Shown: positions 46,079 through 55,079, counted from the first letter of the stretch. The stretch is 56,084 bases of DNA from an uncultured Paracoccaceae bacterium (GCA_947488605.1 CANKZJ010000011.1:1-56084); one strand, 5' to 3'. Numbers and translations: made by a program. The notes: generated from the sequence alone by a model not told the origin.

Positions 46079-46188
46079 ATCGGCTTCCCGTTAGACCATC
46101 TGCCGCAATCTTGAAGATAAACAGACTTAATTTCAACAACTATCAGTTGTAATCATCTGAGTCATCTAAATTACTGATTGGAGGCTTC

Positions 46189-46632
46189 ATGCGGACTTGT
46201 TCACGAACCCTTAAGCTGGTGGTATGCATCGCGCTGGCACAATTCGTTGCCTCGCGACCACTGCTCGCTCATCCCGGTGGGCTCAATGCTGCTGGGTGCC
46301 ATGGGGGAAGTAGACCTTATCATTGCCATCGTAGCGCTGGGGAGATGGTCAGAACACGGGATGGGCGAAACCGCCTAAGGTGCGATCTTGGAAGTCGTTC
46401 TCGTGAATGTACAAGAGGCAGCAACTCTTCCACAGTTCCTATTCTCAATGTTCAAATTCAGCTCCGGCGTCACTGCCGTGAGTTGCCTCAAAATTTCGCA
46501 GATGGTGATTGGGGATCAGCAACTCAACGCGCCTTGATAAGGTTTCAGCAGGCGTATGGCTTAGCACCTGATGGGATCTATGGATCCGCGACAGCAAGAG
46601 CGCTCGCGAGTAGTCCCAACGGTCGCTGCTAA
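46189..46632 (+). CDS. exported YHYH-like and peptidoglycan-binding protein
   Basis: 147 residues, start ATG 46189 with GGAGG upstream. Signal peptide to about residue 27 (ending PLLA). A short HPGGLNAAGCHGGSRPYHCHR motif looks like a metal- or YHYH-type module. The second half is a peptidoglycan-binding domain 1 (GDWGSATQRALIRFQQAYGLAPDGIYGSATARAL). It would bind the cell wall in the periplasm. The upstream gap to the divergent integrase gene is about 110 bases. Confidence 0.75.
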   Translation: MRTCSRTLKLVVCIALAQFVASRPLLAHPGGLNAAGCHGGSRPYHCHRSAGEMVRTRDGRNRLRCDLGSRSRECTRGSNSSTVPILNVQIQLRRHCRELPQNFADGDWGSATQRALIRFQQAYGLAPDGIYGSATARALASSPNGRC

Positions 46633-46965
46633 GAACAGCTCTTGGATGTTCATGCTAGCGAATTGGCCTGATCTTGGCATGCGTAACTCACTGCCCCATC
46701 GCGTCATAGCCCGATGGTTTGGGATGCTACGGTGCGGCCCGTCAAAACAGACACTGCCACTAGCACAAAGTATGGATTGGTCTGAACTCACTGTCTGTGG
46801 ACCTTAGTGAACGTTCGCTTTTTTCAAAGTCACGTCAGCGAAGTGGGCTCCCCCAAGCAATCAAGGCAAATTGCCTCTCCATAATTCTAGATAGCGGCCC
46901 AATTCCGACACAATTTAAGCGGTAGAGAGGGGTCGAACTTTCAATCATAGAAAAGGAAAAACTAG
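46633..46965. other. spacer without supported gene
   Basis: Short overlapping frames only. The part near 46900-46960 is likely the promoter of the outer-membrane protein gene; the start ATG follows AAAGGA. Confidence 0.35.
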
Positions 46966-47526
46966 ATGAATATTCTTAAGGCAATGACATTGTCCGGCAT
47001 AGTGCTTTTGCCCTCGGTGGCTGCTGCAGACTGGAGTGGCTTCTATCTTGGCGGCAGTACTGGCTTTGCAAGCGTGGAACTTGATGGAGATTTGGACACG
47101 GTAGAATCCAAAACCCATAGTCCATTCGGCGTTTTTCTTGGCTATCAGAGCCAAAGCGGTGCGTACGTTTACGGAGTTGAATATGCTATCGCTGCGGCTT
47201 CGGGGGCAGAATTTCCAGACACCGAAGGTGATTTTGTTATCGCCTACGGAGACCTAAAGGCCCGTCTTGGGTTTGATGCTAACCAATTCATGCCATACGG
47301 ATTTGTGTCATACTCCGCAACAGCGTTAAATGACTCATTTGATGATGCGGACGCGGTTGGCCTAGGGTTTGGCGTTGGTGTGGACTATGCCGTTTCAGAT
47401 AATTTTGTCGTCGGTGGAGAGCTCATTTCGCGCGGGTCGAATGGATCAACAGTCAACGGTTTTTCTACTGACGATTTGGACATCAACTCTTCTGCCCTTT
47501 CTCTCCGAGCTTCGTACAAGTTCTAA
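46966..47526 (+). CDS. opacity-type outer-membrane beta-barrel protein
   Basis: 186 residues. Signal peptide MNILKAMTLSGIVLLPSVAAA, then DWSGFYLGGSTGFASVEL, the usual start of OmpA/opacity-like eight-stranded barrels. Alternating strands follow (VFLGYQSQSGAYVYGVEYAI, GLGFGVGVDYAVSDNFVVGGEL). The chain ends SLRASYKF with the C-terminal Phe needed for BAM insertion. The role is structural or adhesive. A hairpin lies 17 bases downstream. Confidence 0.85.
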   Translation: MNILKAMTLSGIVLLPSVAAADWSGFYLGGSTGFASVELDGDLDTVESKTHSPFGVFLGYQSQSGAYVYGVEYAIAAASGAEFPDTEGDFVIAYGDLKARLGFDANQFMPYGFVSYSATALNDSFDDADAVGLGFGVGVDYAVSDNFVVGGELISRGSNGSTVNGFSTDDLDINSSALSLRASYKF

Positions 47527-47543
47527 GTCAAAACGTAAGATCG

Positions 47544-47565
47544 ACTTGTCCCTATCGGGACAAGT
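47544..47565 (+). terminator. hairpin after the outer-membrane protein gene
   Basis: ACTTGTCCC-tatc-GGGACAAGT is a perfect nine-pair stem. No T tract follows, so termination efficiency is uncertain. Confidence 0.55.
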
Positions 47566-47802
47566 CACTCGTCGCTTCGCCTCTCGCACAGATGATAAGT
47601 TTGGTGCCACGCGGACAAAAAGCATAAATTCATAATTATGGGCTTGGAGCCGACATGCGTCAGTGCAGAAAGCAATACCGGCTAGACTGGATCTGATTGT
47701 CGACTTCCAACAATTTGGCCTATCTGCTTCGCGCCCGTTGCTGTCATCTTTGCATCAAGCAGCACCTGACACTTTGGGCTCTAAGCAGACATTTGACTCC
47801 AG

Positions 47803-48441
47803 CTACGCCCCCCTCGCAACAATCTGCAGCAGCCCATCAGACAACGGTCGCTGGAGCTGGAGCGCCTCATCGGTCGGTGCGGTCAACCAAGTCTCAACCT
47901 CGCTCTGTTCAGTCAGTATGACAGGCATCGCCTTGGGGTGCACCGCGCCAACAGTCTCGTTTGGATCGCAAGTCAGGAAGCCAAACAGGTTGTCGGTTGT
48001 TTCTCCGTCTTTGACTTTCCGCACTGATGTCCATTGCGTCCAAATCCCGGCAAAGAACGCCAACGGTCTATCCTCATTCAAGGCAAACCACACAGGCTCC
48101 TTGTTCCCGCCTATGCCAACATTTGGTTCTGAGAATGCTGTAAATGGAACGACACATCGATGCTGAACGCCCAACCAGCGCCGCCAGTGCGTTGAGGTGG
48201 TGTTCCGCACGTTGGTGATGCCCCGGTCATAGTTGCGGTTCTTAAGCGCGAATGCGGGCGAGGGCATGCCCCAACGCATCATGGAAAGCGCACGACCCTC
48301 TGACGTGTTAGCGACAACTGGCGCTTGATAGTTTGGGTAGATACCCGGCAGGGACGGCATGTTGCCGGTCTTGTCTTTCCAAACTTTCACGAGGTCCACA
48401 ATCGCTTGCTGATTGGTTGTCATAGAATACAGATTACACAC
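47803..48441 (-). CDS. SRAP-family (YedK/HMCES) abasic-site DNA-protein crosslink protein
   Basis: 212 residues if read from GTG 48441, giving Met-Cys2 (CNLYSM), the cysteine that crosslinks to abasic sites after Met removal. Other SRAP motifs are present: NVRNTTSTHW, HRCVVPFTAFSEP with the catalytic Glu, and AVHPKAMPVIL with His. The frame is open upstream to 48768 without a stop. Translation from there would bury the cysteine at position 111 and should inactivate it. No strong ribosome site stands before GTG 48441. This protein protects single-stranded DNA with abasic lesions. Confidence 0.85.
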   Translation of the reverse strand: MCNLYSMTTNQQAIVDLVKVWKDKTGNMPSLPGIYPNYQAPVVANTSEGRALSMMRWGMPSPAFALKNRNYDRGITNVRNTTSTHWRRWLGVQHRCVVPFTAFSEPNVGIGGNKEPVWFALNEDRPLAFFAGIWTQWTSVRKVKDGETTDNLFGFLTCDPNETVGAVHPKAMPVILTEQSEVETWLTAPTDEALQLQRPLSDGLLQIVARGA

Positions 48442-48768
48442 GCCTAACAAGTCCACTGATGACCACAACGCTTCTTGCGCTGGTGATGAGTATGCAGGGC
48501 TTAGCGTGCCATCTGCAAGCTTGAGGTCGGGAAAGCCTGCAAGGAAATGTCGAGCGCCCTCCAAGTTAAGAAAACGCACCGCCATGGCGTTGCCACCAAC
48601 ACTAGGCGCAGGATGCACAGCATAGTTGCCTGTCCCTACCTCGCATGAGAGCCAACGATGAGCATCATCAAGGCGAACACCAAGACCGCATTGAGGGATC
48701 CTCAGCTTAACGCGCACAGGGAAGGCGGCGTCATTGGTCTTTGCAATGGGTGTATAGCGCCTAACCAT
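48442..48768 (-). CDS. upstream domain continuous with the SRAP frame
   Basis: 109 codons from ATG 48768 (MVRRYTPIAKTNDAAFPVRV...), a protein-like domain with GVRLDDAHRWL, GTGNYAVHPAPSVGG and FPDLKLADGT. Small conserved proteins of this style often precede SRAP genes in alphaproteobacteria. Here no stop codon separates it from SRAP. It may be a natural fusion or the result of a lost stop. Confidence 0.55.
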
Positions 48769-48834
48769 CGAGAGAACATTTCAGGAACACATATGGAGCG
48801 CAAGCTGAACTTTGGGTCAACTACTCAAGGGCTG

Positions 48835-48981
48835 TTAGGATCGTCGATGCATTTGTGGCGGGGCTAATTCTTCCTGTGATCGGCCTTGGTCTTGGCGGTG
48901 CGACATTTGGGTAGTATTGTTCACCGCACGTTGGGGGCTGTTATTCTTCTGGGTTTGATCCGACATTTTAAGCGCGATTAG
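48835..48981 (+). pseudogene. GlsB/YeaQ-like membrane protein remnant
   Basis: In shifting frames the plus strand reads IVDAFVAGLILPVIGLGLGGATFG and then HRTLGAVILLGLIRHFKRD. These match the C-terminal half of the intact GlsB-type protein at 52364-52618. A frameshift separates the pieces. Confidence 0.65.
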
Positions 48982-49169
48982 ATGGCTACCCACAGCGACG
49001 AAGCAAGGAAGGTTGACCCAATGTCAAGGGTTGATCCATTGTCAGTCCCCTTATCAATAGCACCTAAACAAGAAATCACTACAGCAATCTTTGGTTGTTG
49101 AACTTCTACCCTATTCACGCGTAAGCTGTGTGATAGGAATGAACTTAACATGCAGGCAGGTAATCAAGA
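48982..49169. other. leader of the tandem cold-shock gene
   Basis: No gene is supported. This stretch is probably the promoter and 5' leader of the cold-shock gene. Confidence 0.3.
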
Positions 49170-49694
49170 GTGACAAGTTTGAAGAGCGAAGCCAAGCAAA
49201 CGTCAAATGAGACTTCAAGGGTGAGCGGAGAGGTCAAATGGTTCGACCCACTTAAGGGTTTTGGATTCGTCCTAGTGCCGGGTTTTGACGTTGAGTTTCT
49301 GTTGCATCGGAACGTATTGGTGCCATTTGGGCGCGCGAATGCGGCCAAAGGGGCGGTCATAGAATTCTACTATTCGGCAGATGCAGACCGACCTCGGGTT
49401 GAAGAAATACTGTCGATCAAGGGTTCACCCGAACTCACCGAAAACGACAACATTGATTCTTTTGAGAATATATCTGAAGAACAAGTTCCGGCTCGCGTGA
49501 AGTGGTTTGATGCGAAAAAGGGCTATGGCTTCGTACACAGCTTTGGGAGTCTGGAAGACATCTTCATCGGATCAAGCGTCTTAGAGCGAAACGGGTTGCA
49601 AGAACTTACGACCGGCCAAGCGGTATGCATCCAGTTAGGAGAATCTAGCGGTCGCAAACGTGTCTACCAAATCCATGATTGGCCTGTGAATTAA
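49170..49694 (+). CDS. tandem cold-shock-domain protein
   Basis: 174 residues from GTG 49170, the only start that keeps the first domain. Two cold-shock domains: first SGEVKWFDPLKGFGFVL...EFLLHRN (about 18-80), second ARVKWFDAKKGYGFVH...DIFIGSSV (about 108-170), joined by an acidic linker (LTENDNIDSFENISEEQ). Each has RNP1 (KGFGFV, KGYGFV). Such proteins bind single-stranded RNA or DNA and act as RNA chaperones or antiterminators. The double form is typical of alphaproteobacteria. Confidence 0.88.
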   Translation: MTSLKSEAKQTSNETSRVSGEVKWFDPLKGFGFVLVPGFDVEFLLHRNVLVPFGRANAAKGAVIEFYYSADADRPRVEEILSIKGSPELTENDNIDSFENISEEQVPARVKWFDAKKGYGFVHSFGSLEDIFIGSSVLERNGLQELTTGQAVCIQLGESSGRKRVYQIHDWPVN

Positions 49695-49883
49695 GCTGTA
49701 GTGCAGCGTGATTGTCGATTGTGAAGGTCAGCTATCTCACACGCGCTCGATAGTTGATTGGCGACCAACGGCTATCATTGCCCCCTGAAGAATTGAAAAG
49801 TCTGAGCGCTTTGAGTTGGATCGCCTCGAAAAAACTTGCGATGAGAATGCCTCCATGGATAACCTGAAGTAAAGGGTTCACTG

Positions 49884-50198
49884 TCACCCGAACTCTGCCA
49901 TGGGCTGGCGCGGAATACTCCAGACGTGCTTTGCCCATATCGGCTGCCAGGACTGAACTGCCTCGTCGGTGATCCGCTCGTCACCGGTCTCGATCGCTTC
50001 GATGGCCAAAGACTTGATCATGGTGAACACGCGCGAAGTGACCCCACCCGTCATCTTCAAGACCGTTCGAAGCGACGCCACCGTCAGTCCCGACCGCTCC
50101 TCGAATGCCATCGCGGCAATCAACGTTTGGATCAGCCGAGAGAACTCCACATCGTCCTCCCAGAGCGGCAGATAGTGTTCGTCCACTGTGCGGGACAA
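49884..50198 (-). pseudogene. TniB C-terminal fragment
   Basis: 104 codons matching the end of the transposition helper ATPase TniB: LPLWEDDVEFSRLIQTLIAAMAFEERSGLT, VLKMTGGVTSRVFTMIKSLAIEAIETGDERIT. The Walker motifs of the N-terminal part are missing, so it is truncated. The open frame may run to about 50250. It points to a former Tn5053/Tn7-type transposon. Confidence 0.65.
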
Positions 50199-50284
50199 AG
50201 CTGCCTTCCGTCCACTCGACGCGAGCGTCTGCTTTTGGTAAAATAACTTTTCAATCCCCTAGGCCCAAAGAAGGACGGCTATCA

Positions 50285-50749
50285 ATGGATGTTTCAATTC
50301 GACTGGCACAGCGCGAGGACGCTGAAGCTCTGACGATGATAGCCATGTCGTCGAAGCAGTCGAATGGATATGACGATGCCTTTATGGAGGCATGCGCCGA
50401 AGAGCTGCGTGTTACGTCGTCCTTATTGGAAGCGCATGAATACTGGGTCGCTGAGAGTGACTCTCCATGCGGGTTTATTTCCCTTGAAGTCGATCCAGAC
50501 AGACCCGCCGGTGTGATCGGCGCGTTCTTTATCGACCCTAGCTGGCAGCGCCGTGGTATCGGACGATTGCTGTGGACTACTGTGGAAGGATCGGCGCTGG
50601 AAAAGGGCTTGAAGAGTCTTCGTCTCGATGCGGACCCCGACGCGGAAGCCTTCTATCGCGGTCTGGGGTTATCCACGGTCGGTCGCGTGCCATCCGGCTC
50701 GATCCCCGGACGAACGCTTCCGCACATGCGGATGGACTTGTCAGGGTAA
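50285..50749 (+). CDS. GNAT-family N-acetyltransferase
   Basis: 154 residues from ATG 50285; the frame begins earlier at 50105 but without protein character. The GNAT core is visible: VSIRLAQREDAEAL (strand 1), ACGFISLEV-like strands, and the acetyl-CoA loop WQRRGIGRLLW near residue 93. LRLDADPDAEAFYRGLGL gives the final part. The substrate is unknown. It may modify a small metabolite, antibiotic or protein. Confidence 0.85.
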   Translation: MDVSIRLAQREDAEALTMIAMSSKQSNGYDDAFMEACAEELRVTSSLLEAHEYWVAESDSPCGFISLEVDPDRPAGVIGAFFIDPSWQRRGIGRLLWTTVEGSALEKGLKSLRLDADPDAEAFYRGLGLSTVGRVPSGSIPGRTLPHMRMDLSG

Positions 50750-51008
50750 CAGCAGACGTCTGCATGCACCGCAACATCCGTCAATGTGGGCTCTCTCCGG
50801 ACCGTCGCCGCTTAGTTCAAGCATCTCGACCATCAGGTTGCTTCTGGATAAGCGGCTCCATTATCGTTACCACTGTGGCGGACGAGCTCGCCAATGCCCA
50901 CCGCCGGACAAAAAAACTTCTTAATGGTCCAACCTGCACGTTACAATCGTGATGGTACCGAACGGAATCTTCATACACATTCAATTCGGAGCGTGGTAAG
51001 TTTGCTCT

Positions 51009-51227
51009 ATGAGCAAGAGCCCTGCACTAAAGAGATCGGCGACCACAGGACGCTTCGTGACCAAGCCTTTAGGCAAGGGCAAGGCCGCCAAATTTGCCAA
51101 GGTCGAGGGTGTAACCACCAGTTCGAAAGCTGCCAAAACACTTAAGACCTATTCCGATCGCGGCCTCAAAGGCGACGCACTTCGTTCGGCGATTACCGGC
51201 ACCTTTACCAATAAAAAAGGGAAATGA
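51009..51227 (+). CDS. small partner protein of the Fic gene
   Basis: 72 residues, Lys/Ala-rich (MSKSPALKRSATTGRFVTKPLGKGKAAKFAKVEG), ending GDALRSAITGTFTNKKGK. The stop overlaps the Fic gene by four bases (ATGA), the order of antitoxin before toxin. It has no clear (S/T)xxxE(G/N) inhibitory helix of VbhA-type Fic antitoxins, so its way of acting is unknown. The basic composition may allow DNA binding. Confidence 0.65.
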   Translation: MSKSPALKRSATTGRFVTKPLGKGKAAKFAKVEGVTTSSKAAKTLKTYSDRGLKGDALRSAITGTFTNKKGK

Positions 51228-51805
51228 GCCGGTACGACGTCACAGAGGATCCCCTGTGTTATCCCGACACCAACGTTCTGCGGAACAAAGCCAAGCTAAC
51301 CGATCAGGACGAGCTTGATCAGTTCGAGCAGCTTATGTTCTTAACTCGGTCGGAGGAACCGCTGCCGGAAGGTGCGCTCGACTATATGCATTATCGAGCG
51401 ATCCATCATCACTTCTTCCAAGACGTCTACACATGGGCGGGACAAGCGAGACAAGTTCGAACCGCTAAGGGTGGGAACTGTTTCTGCTATCCAGAGTACA
51501 TCGAAGCCGAGATGAACCGGATCTTTCGCGAACTCTCTGAAGAGAACCATCTGGCCGACACTAGCAGTGTTCAAGATTTCGCCGAGCGCGCAGCCCACTA
51601 CATCGCTGACATCAACGCCGTCCATCCATTTCGCGAGGGCAATGGGCGTTGCCAACTCACGTTGCTCGATATCCTCATGCAGGTCGCCGGTCTTGAGATG
51701 ATCGAGGAAAACATAGAGGAGGACGAGTTTATGAACGCCATGATATCAAGCTTCGCCGGGGATGAAGCTCCTCTCGTCAACGCGATCATCAAGATGGTAG
51801 GCTGA
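51224..51805 (+). CDS. Fic-domain AMP-transferase-like protein with altered motif
   Basis: 193 residues. The flap and helices match Fic proteins (HYRAIHHHFFQDVYTWAGQARQVRTAKGG). The active motif reads HPFREGNGRCQL at 134-145 where HxFx(D/E)GNGRxxR is usual, so the last Arg, which helps hold the phosphates, is Leu. His134 and Glu138 are kept. Fic toxins usually transfer AMP to target proteins such as gyrase. Altered activity or substrate is possible. It pairs with the 72-residue gene upstream. Confidence 0.88.
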   Translation: MSRYDVTEDPLCYPDTNVLRNKAKLTDQDELDQFEQLMFLTRSEEPLPEGALDYMHYRAIHHHFFQDVYTWAGQARQVRTAKGGNCFCYPEYIEAEMNRIFRELSEENHLADTSSVQDFAERAAHYIADINAVHPFREGNGRCQLTLLDILMQVAGLEMIEENIEEDEFMNAMISSFAGDEAPLVNAIIKMVG

Positions 51806-52363
51806 AGCTGACGAAGTCTACAGGCGCACTCCACCATTGTGACCAGCCTACCAACCGCTCTGGCGATGCGCGAAGTAACGATGATCCTAACCGCCTTCAC
51901 AGCCGCCGTTTGCTTTGAACGCGGCGAAGGCCCCGTATGAGCCTTTAATGACCGATGCTGCGCTTTGAACGAATGGCTGCTTTGGTGAAGCCAGTGTAAT
52001 AAATGCCTTCATCCGTCTTCTTGGGGCTGGATTCCGTAGCTCACCCGTTCTTGATCCATTGCAGAACGCCAGCGTGCGCGTAAAGTTCGAGCATTTTCTG
52101 GTATAACCCGATGGTAAGGCGTAACCCCGATAACTCTGAATTTTACGCCCAGAAAAACGAGGTCAATCGACTGATCTGCCGCGCGTCGACTGAGCCTGAG
52201 AGTTGTGATGATTAGCCGCCGTTGGTGCCGTCAGCAGCGAACAGCAGCTCTGCGGCCGATTCAGTTCAAGGCTTCAAACGCAGCAGCGGTTGCTACGGGC
52301 GGGTGACGCAAAAAGGGCTAACACACCGTCAGCCCTATATCGCTATTTTCAGTGGATCCCGTT
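51806..52363. other. spacer of over 550 bases
   Basis: No firm gene. One short frame (52111-52215, MVRRNPDNSEFYAQKNEVNRL...) has 34 codons without a ribosome site. The sequence may be decayed coding DNA. Confidence 0.3.
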
Positions 52364-52618
52364 CTAAGCGCGTTTTACAAGGCGGATTAGAAACAGCAGA
52401 ATAACAGCGCCCACCGTCGCGTGGATAATGCCACCAAGGATTCCGCCTCCGAAACCAAGGCCAATCACAGGAAAAATTAGCCCCGCAACAAATGCGCCAA
52501 CGATGCCAACAACAATGTTGCCTAGCAAGCCAAAGCCAAACCCTTTGACGATCAAACCGGCCAACCAGCCCGCGATTGCGCCGATTATGATGATCACAAG
52601 AATGCTCTCGATGCCCAT
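52364..52618 (-). CDS. GlsB/YeaQ/YmgE-family membrane protein
   Basis: 84 residues, start ATG 52618. Three hydrophobic segments: ILVIIIIGAIAGWLAGLIV, LLGNIVVGIVGAFVAGLI and GAVILLFLIRLVKRA, with glycine zippers (GFGFGLLG, GLGFGGGILGG). This is the transglycosylase-associated or stress-response inner-membrane family often induced by stress. Length is normal. A decayed relative lies at 48835-48981. Confidence 0.9.
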   Translation of the reverse strand: MGIESILVIIIIGAIAGWLAGLIVKGFGFGLLGNIVVGIVGAFVAGLIFPVIGLGFGGGILGGIIHATVGAVILLFLIRLVKRA

Positions 52619-53175
52619 GTCTATTCTCTCCCAATTGAAACCGCATATTCACGGCAAATATATTGATAACACAGTTGCTAAGAAACCCAGTTTTAATTGG
52701 GTCCAAATCGAGCCTGAAATGACCGATTCACAGCTAATCGCTGTCCCTCACGCGTAGCAGGAAAAAGTGACGTTAGGTAAAACTATACTTTAAGACGGAA
52801 TGTGAAAGTTTCATCTATCTTTTCACCTCGGCACTCGTAAATAGACGCAAGCGTAAAGCAGTGTTTAGTGCCGTTATTGGGTAATGTGTTTACGATAGTA
52901 ATTAGTAAGATCACTTTGCATTCAAACGTAAGTGCTGCCTAACTTGCGCTGACGTTTGAAGAGCAAGGCACTTTGGTTGGTTCGATAGAGACCATCGCCA
53001 TAACTTAAACTGATGCCCGCTCAGCGAACTAGCATCCACGATAGCTTACTGCCCTCCCGTCGCCCCAACCGATGCCCCACGACGCTCCTTTCCAGGTTCC
53101 TTGATCCGCCGCCGCCTTCGCAGTATCCAGCCTCCAGCTGATGGGGCGTATGGGTGTCCAGTGTAAAGTATATTC
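52619..53175. other. spacer of over 550 bases
   Basis: AT-rich near 52770-52920, probably promoter DNA of the GlsB-type gene plus decayed sequence. No gene is supported. Confidence 0.3.
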
Positions 53176-53265
53176 ATGCTTATCGGTTACGCCAGAGTGT
53201 CCAGCCAGGGACAATCCCTTGATCGCCAGATCGGTGCCTTGACACAGTCAAAGCAGACAAGATCT
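53176..53265 (+). pseudogene. serine resolvase/invertase N-terminal fragment
   Basis: From ATG 53176 the frame reads MLIGYARVSSQGQSLDRQIGAL, the start of Tn3-type resolvases with the catalytic Ser in RVSS. It is cut after about 30 codons by the IS3 element at 53266. Confidence 0.75.
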
Positions 53266-53303
53266 TGGACCTGTCACGCTTTCGTGCCGCCCCAAGTGCT
53301 CGT

Positions 53304-54110
53304 TTAAGTTACCTTGCGTTCGAAGGCGACGGGGCTTTTCCAACCCAGTGCTGAGTGACGGCGGCGTGGATTGTAGAAGCCGTTGATGTATTCGAAGATC
53401 GCTATCTCAGCCTTGCGTCGGGTCTCCCAAGGATGCCGCCAAATCAGCTCGGCCTTGACGGTTTTGAAGAACGTCTCGACGGCGGCGTTGTCATAGCAAT
53501 TGCCTTCGCCGCTCATTGATACGTTGAAGCCATGCTAACGCAGGACCTTCTGGTAATCGTGAGAACAATATTGGCTGCCACGATCCGTGTGATGGATGCA
53601 GCCCTTTAGCGGTGATCTGAACACTATCGCCATCTTCAAAGCCCTGATGGCCAGATCTCGTTTCATCCGATTGCTGACAGCCCATCCAATCACGCGGCGG
53701 GAATGCAGGTCCAGGATCACGACAAGATGCAACCAACCTTCACGCGTCCAGATATAGCTGATGTCACCGGCCCATTTCTGGTTCGGCTGATCAGCTGTGA
53801 AGTTCCGGTCCAGAAGATTTGGCGCAATGTTGAACTTGTGATTGCTGTCCGTCGTGACCTTGTGTTTGCGGGTTCTCACCACCGATATGCCGTTCTGACG
53901 CATCAAACGCCCAACACGTCGATGGCCAATGTTCAGACCGATCTCTTTCAGCTCTTCGGTCTTCCGTGGCCTGCCATAGCTGCCCAAACTGAGACGGGAT
54001 TGCTCTTTGATGTGCGCCAACGTCACCATATCAGATCGCTGTCTGTGGCTGGCAGGGCGGCTGCGGAACGCCCGCAAGCCTCGAGAGCTGACACCTACGA
54101 CTTGGCACAA
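53304..54110 (-). pseudogene. IS3 OrfB (transposase) with in-frame amber codon
   Basis: The frame reads GDISYIWT (first Asp), LDLHSRRVIGW (second Asp), CIHHTDRGSQYCSHDYQKVLR, then TAG at 53537-53535. The same frame continues with HGFNVSMSGEGNCYDNAAVETFFK, which carries the catalytic Glu, to the end at 53304. The truncated product lacks the last DDE residue. The second copy at 39372 has TAG at the same codon. Confidence 0.85.
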
Positions 54111-54343
54111 ACGGTTCGCTCCTCCTTGAGAATACGGTTCTCGCGCAAGAGGCGGTCATTCTCTTGAGCCAGTCCCAAATCCTCTTTCGACACCATGTCT
54201 GTGTCTCGAAGTGCCGTGATCCATTTGTTCTGCGTCGACATGCCGACGCCAAGATCATCGGCAACCTGTTTGCGCGTCAGCCCACTGGTCAGCGCAATAT
54301 GCACCGCATCCTTACGAAATTCGTCCGTCCGCTTCAGTCCCAT
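54095..54343 (-). CDS. IS3 OrfA, helix-turn-helix protein
   Basis: 82 residues, MGLKRTDEFRKDAVHIAL, with helix-turn-helix (LTRKQVADDLGVGMSTQNKWI) and a leucine-rich tail (LAQENDRLLRENRILKEER). It overlaps OrfB by 16 bases, so OrfAB would need a -1 frameshift, as usual in the family. It recognises the IS ends. Confidence 0.85.
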   Translation of the reverse strand: MGLKRTDEFRKDAVHIALTSGLTRKQVADDLGVGMSTQNKWITALRDTDMVSKEDLGLAQENDRLLRENRILKEERTVCAKS

Positions 54344-54473
54344 AGTTCATCTCCTTTGTTGCAGTAAATGCTATCAAAGGAGCAGCATCAAACCGCGGCA
54401 GGTCCATTTTGACTACGGCGTCGGAACTACTTTCATTCTACCAATGGGAGCATCTTCACACTAAGTTGGTCAA

Positions 54474-55079
54474 ATGAATGTTCTATTGGCTGAAGATGTA
54501 GCGGGTCGCCTTGTCGCTTTAAAAGACAGAGCAATTGTTGCTGTTGATGGTGTAGATGGGGCTGGAAAGTCTACATTTGCCGATGTGCTCGCCGAACATC
54601 TTGAAAAGTTGGGGCGCCCTATCACCAGAGCTTCAGTTGATGGCTTTCACAACCCTGCAAGGGTCCGCTATTCTCGTGGACGCAAAAGCCCCGAAGGATT
54701 CTATCTCGACTCGTACGACTACGTCAGCTTGCGTGAAGGTCTCTTAGACCCGTTCAAAAATGGGCACTCCCAGGTAATTACCTCGATTTACGATCACAAG
54801 ATAGATGACGCGAAGCTGTCTTCAGCGTCAGTTCCGCCAACGGCGTTACTGATACTAGATGGCATTTTTCTACATAGGGACTTGTTAGTAAGCCAATGGG
54901 ATTTCAGCATTTTTATCTCAGTCCCCTTTGAAATTTCTTACGGGAGGATGGCTCAACGAGACGGTTCAGATCCTGATCCGTATGCGCCCGATAGCTCCCG
55001 CTACTATCAGGGGCAGCTTCGTTACTTACACGAGTGCTATCCGGGAACAAAAGCTGACTTGGTCATAACTAATTGGTAA
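54474..55079 (+). CDS. uridine-kinase-like P-loop kinase
   Basis: 201 residues from ATG 54474; no clear ribosome site precedes it. The Walker A GVDGAGKST lies near residues 26-34, followed by ASVDGFHNP (substrate loop), LILDGIFLH and a lid-like segment RMAQRD. The set matches the uridine kinase/PRK-type P-loop kinases. The exact nucleoside or sugar substrate is not known. It is just outside the IS3 element. Confidence 0.8.
   Translation: MNVLLAEDVAGRLVALKDRAIVAVDGVDGAGKSTFADVLAEHLEKLGRPITRASVDGFHNPARVRYSRGRKSPEGFYLDSYDYVSLREGLLDPFKNGHSQVITSIYDHKIDDAKLSSASVPPTALLILDGIFLHRDLLVSQWDFSIFISVPFEISYGRMAQRDGSDPDPYAPDSSRYYQGQLRYLHECYPGTKADLVITNW

Larger units (their letters stand above)
53266..54406 (-). 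mobile_element. IS3-family element
   Basis: Terminal repeats TGGACCTGTCACGC (53266) and its partner ending CAGGTCCA (54406) enclose OrfA and OrfB on the minus strand. The TGG...CCA ends suit the family. No matching 3-base target duplication is visible. It sits inside the resolvase fragment. Confidence 0.8.

Noticed and set aside
52111..52215. 34-codon frame in the gap after the Fic gene
   Set aside because: Too short, no ribosome site and no recognisable pattern.
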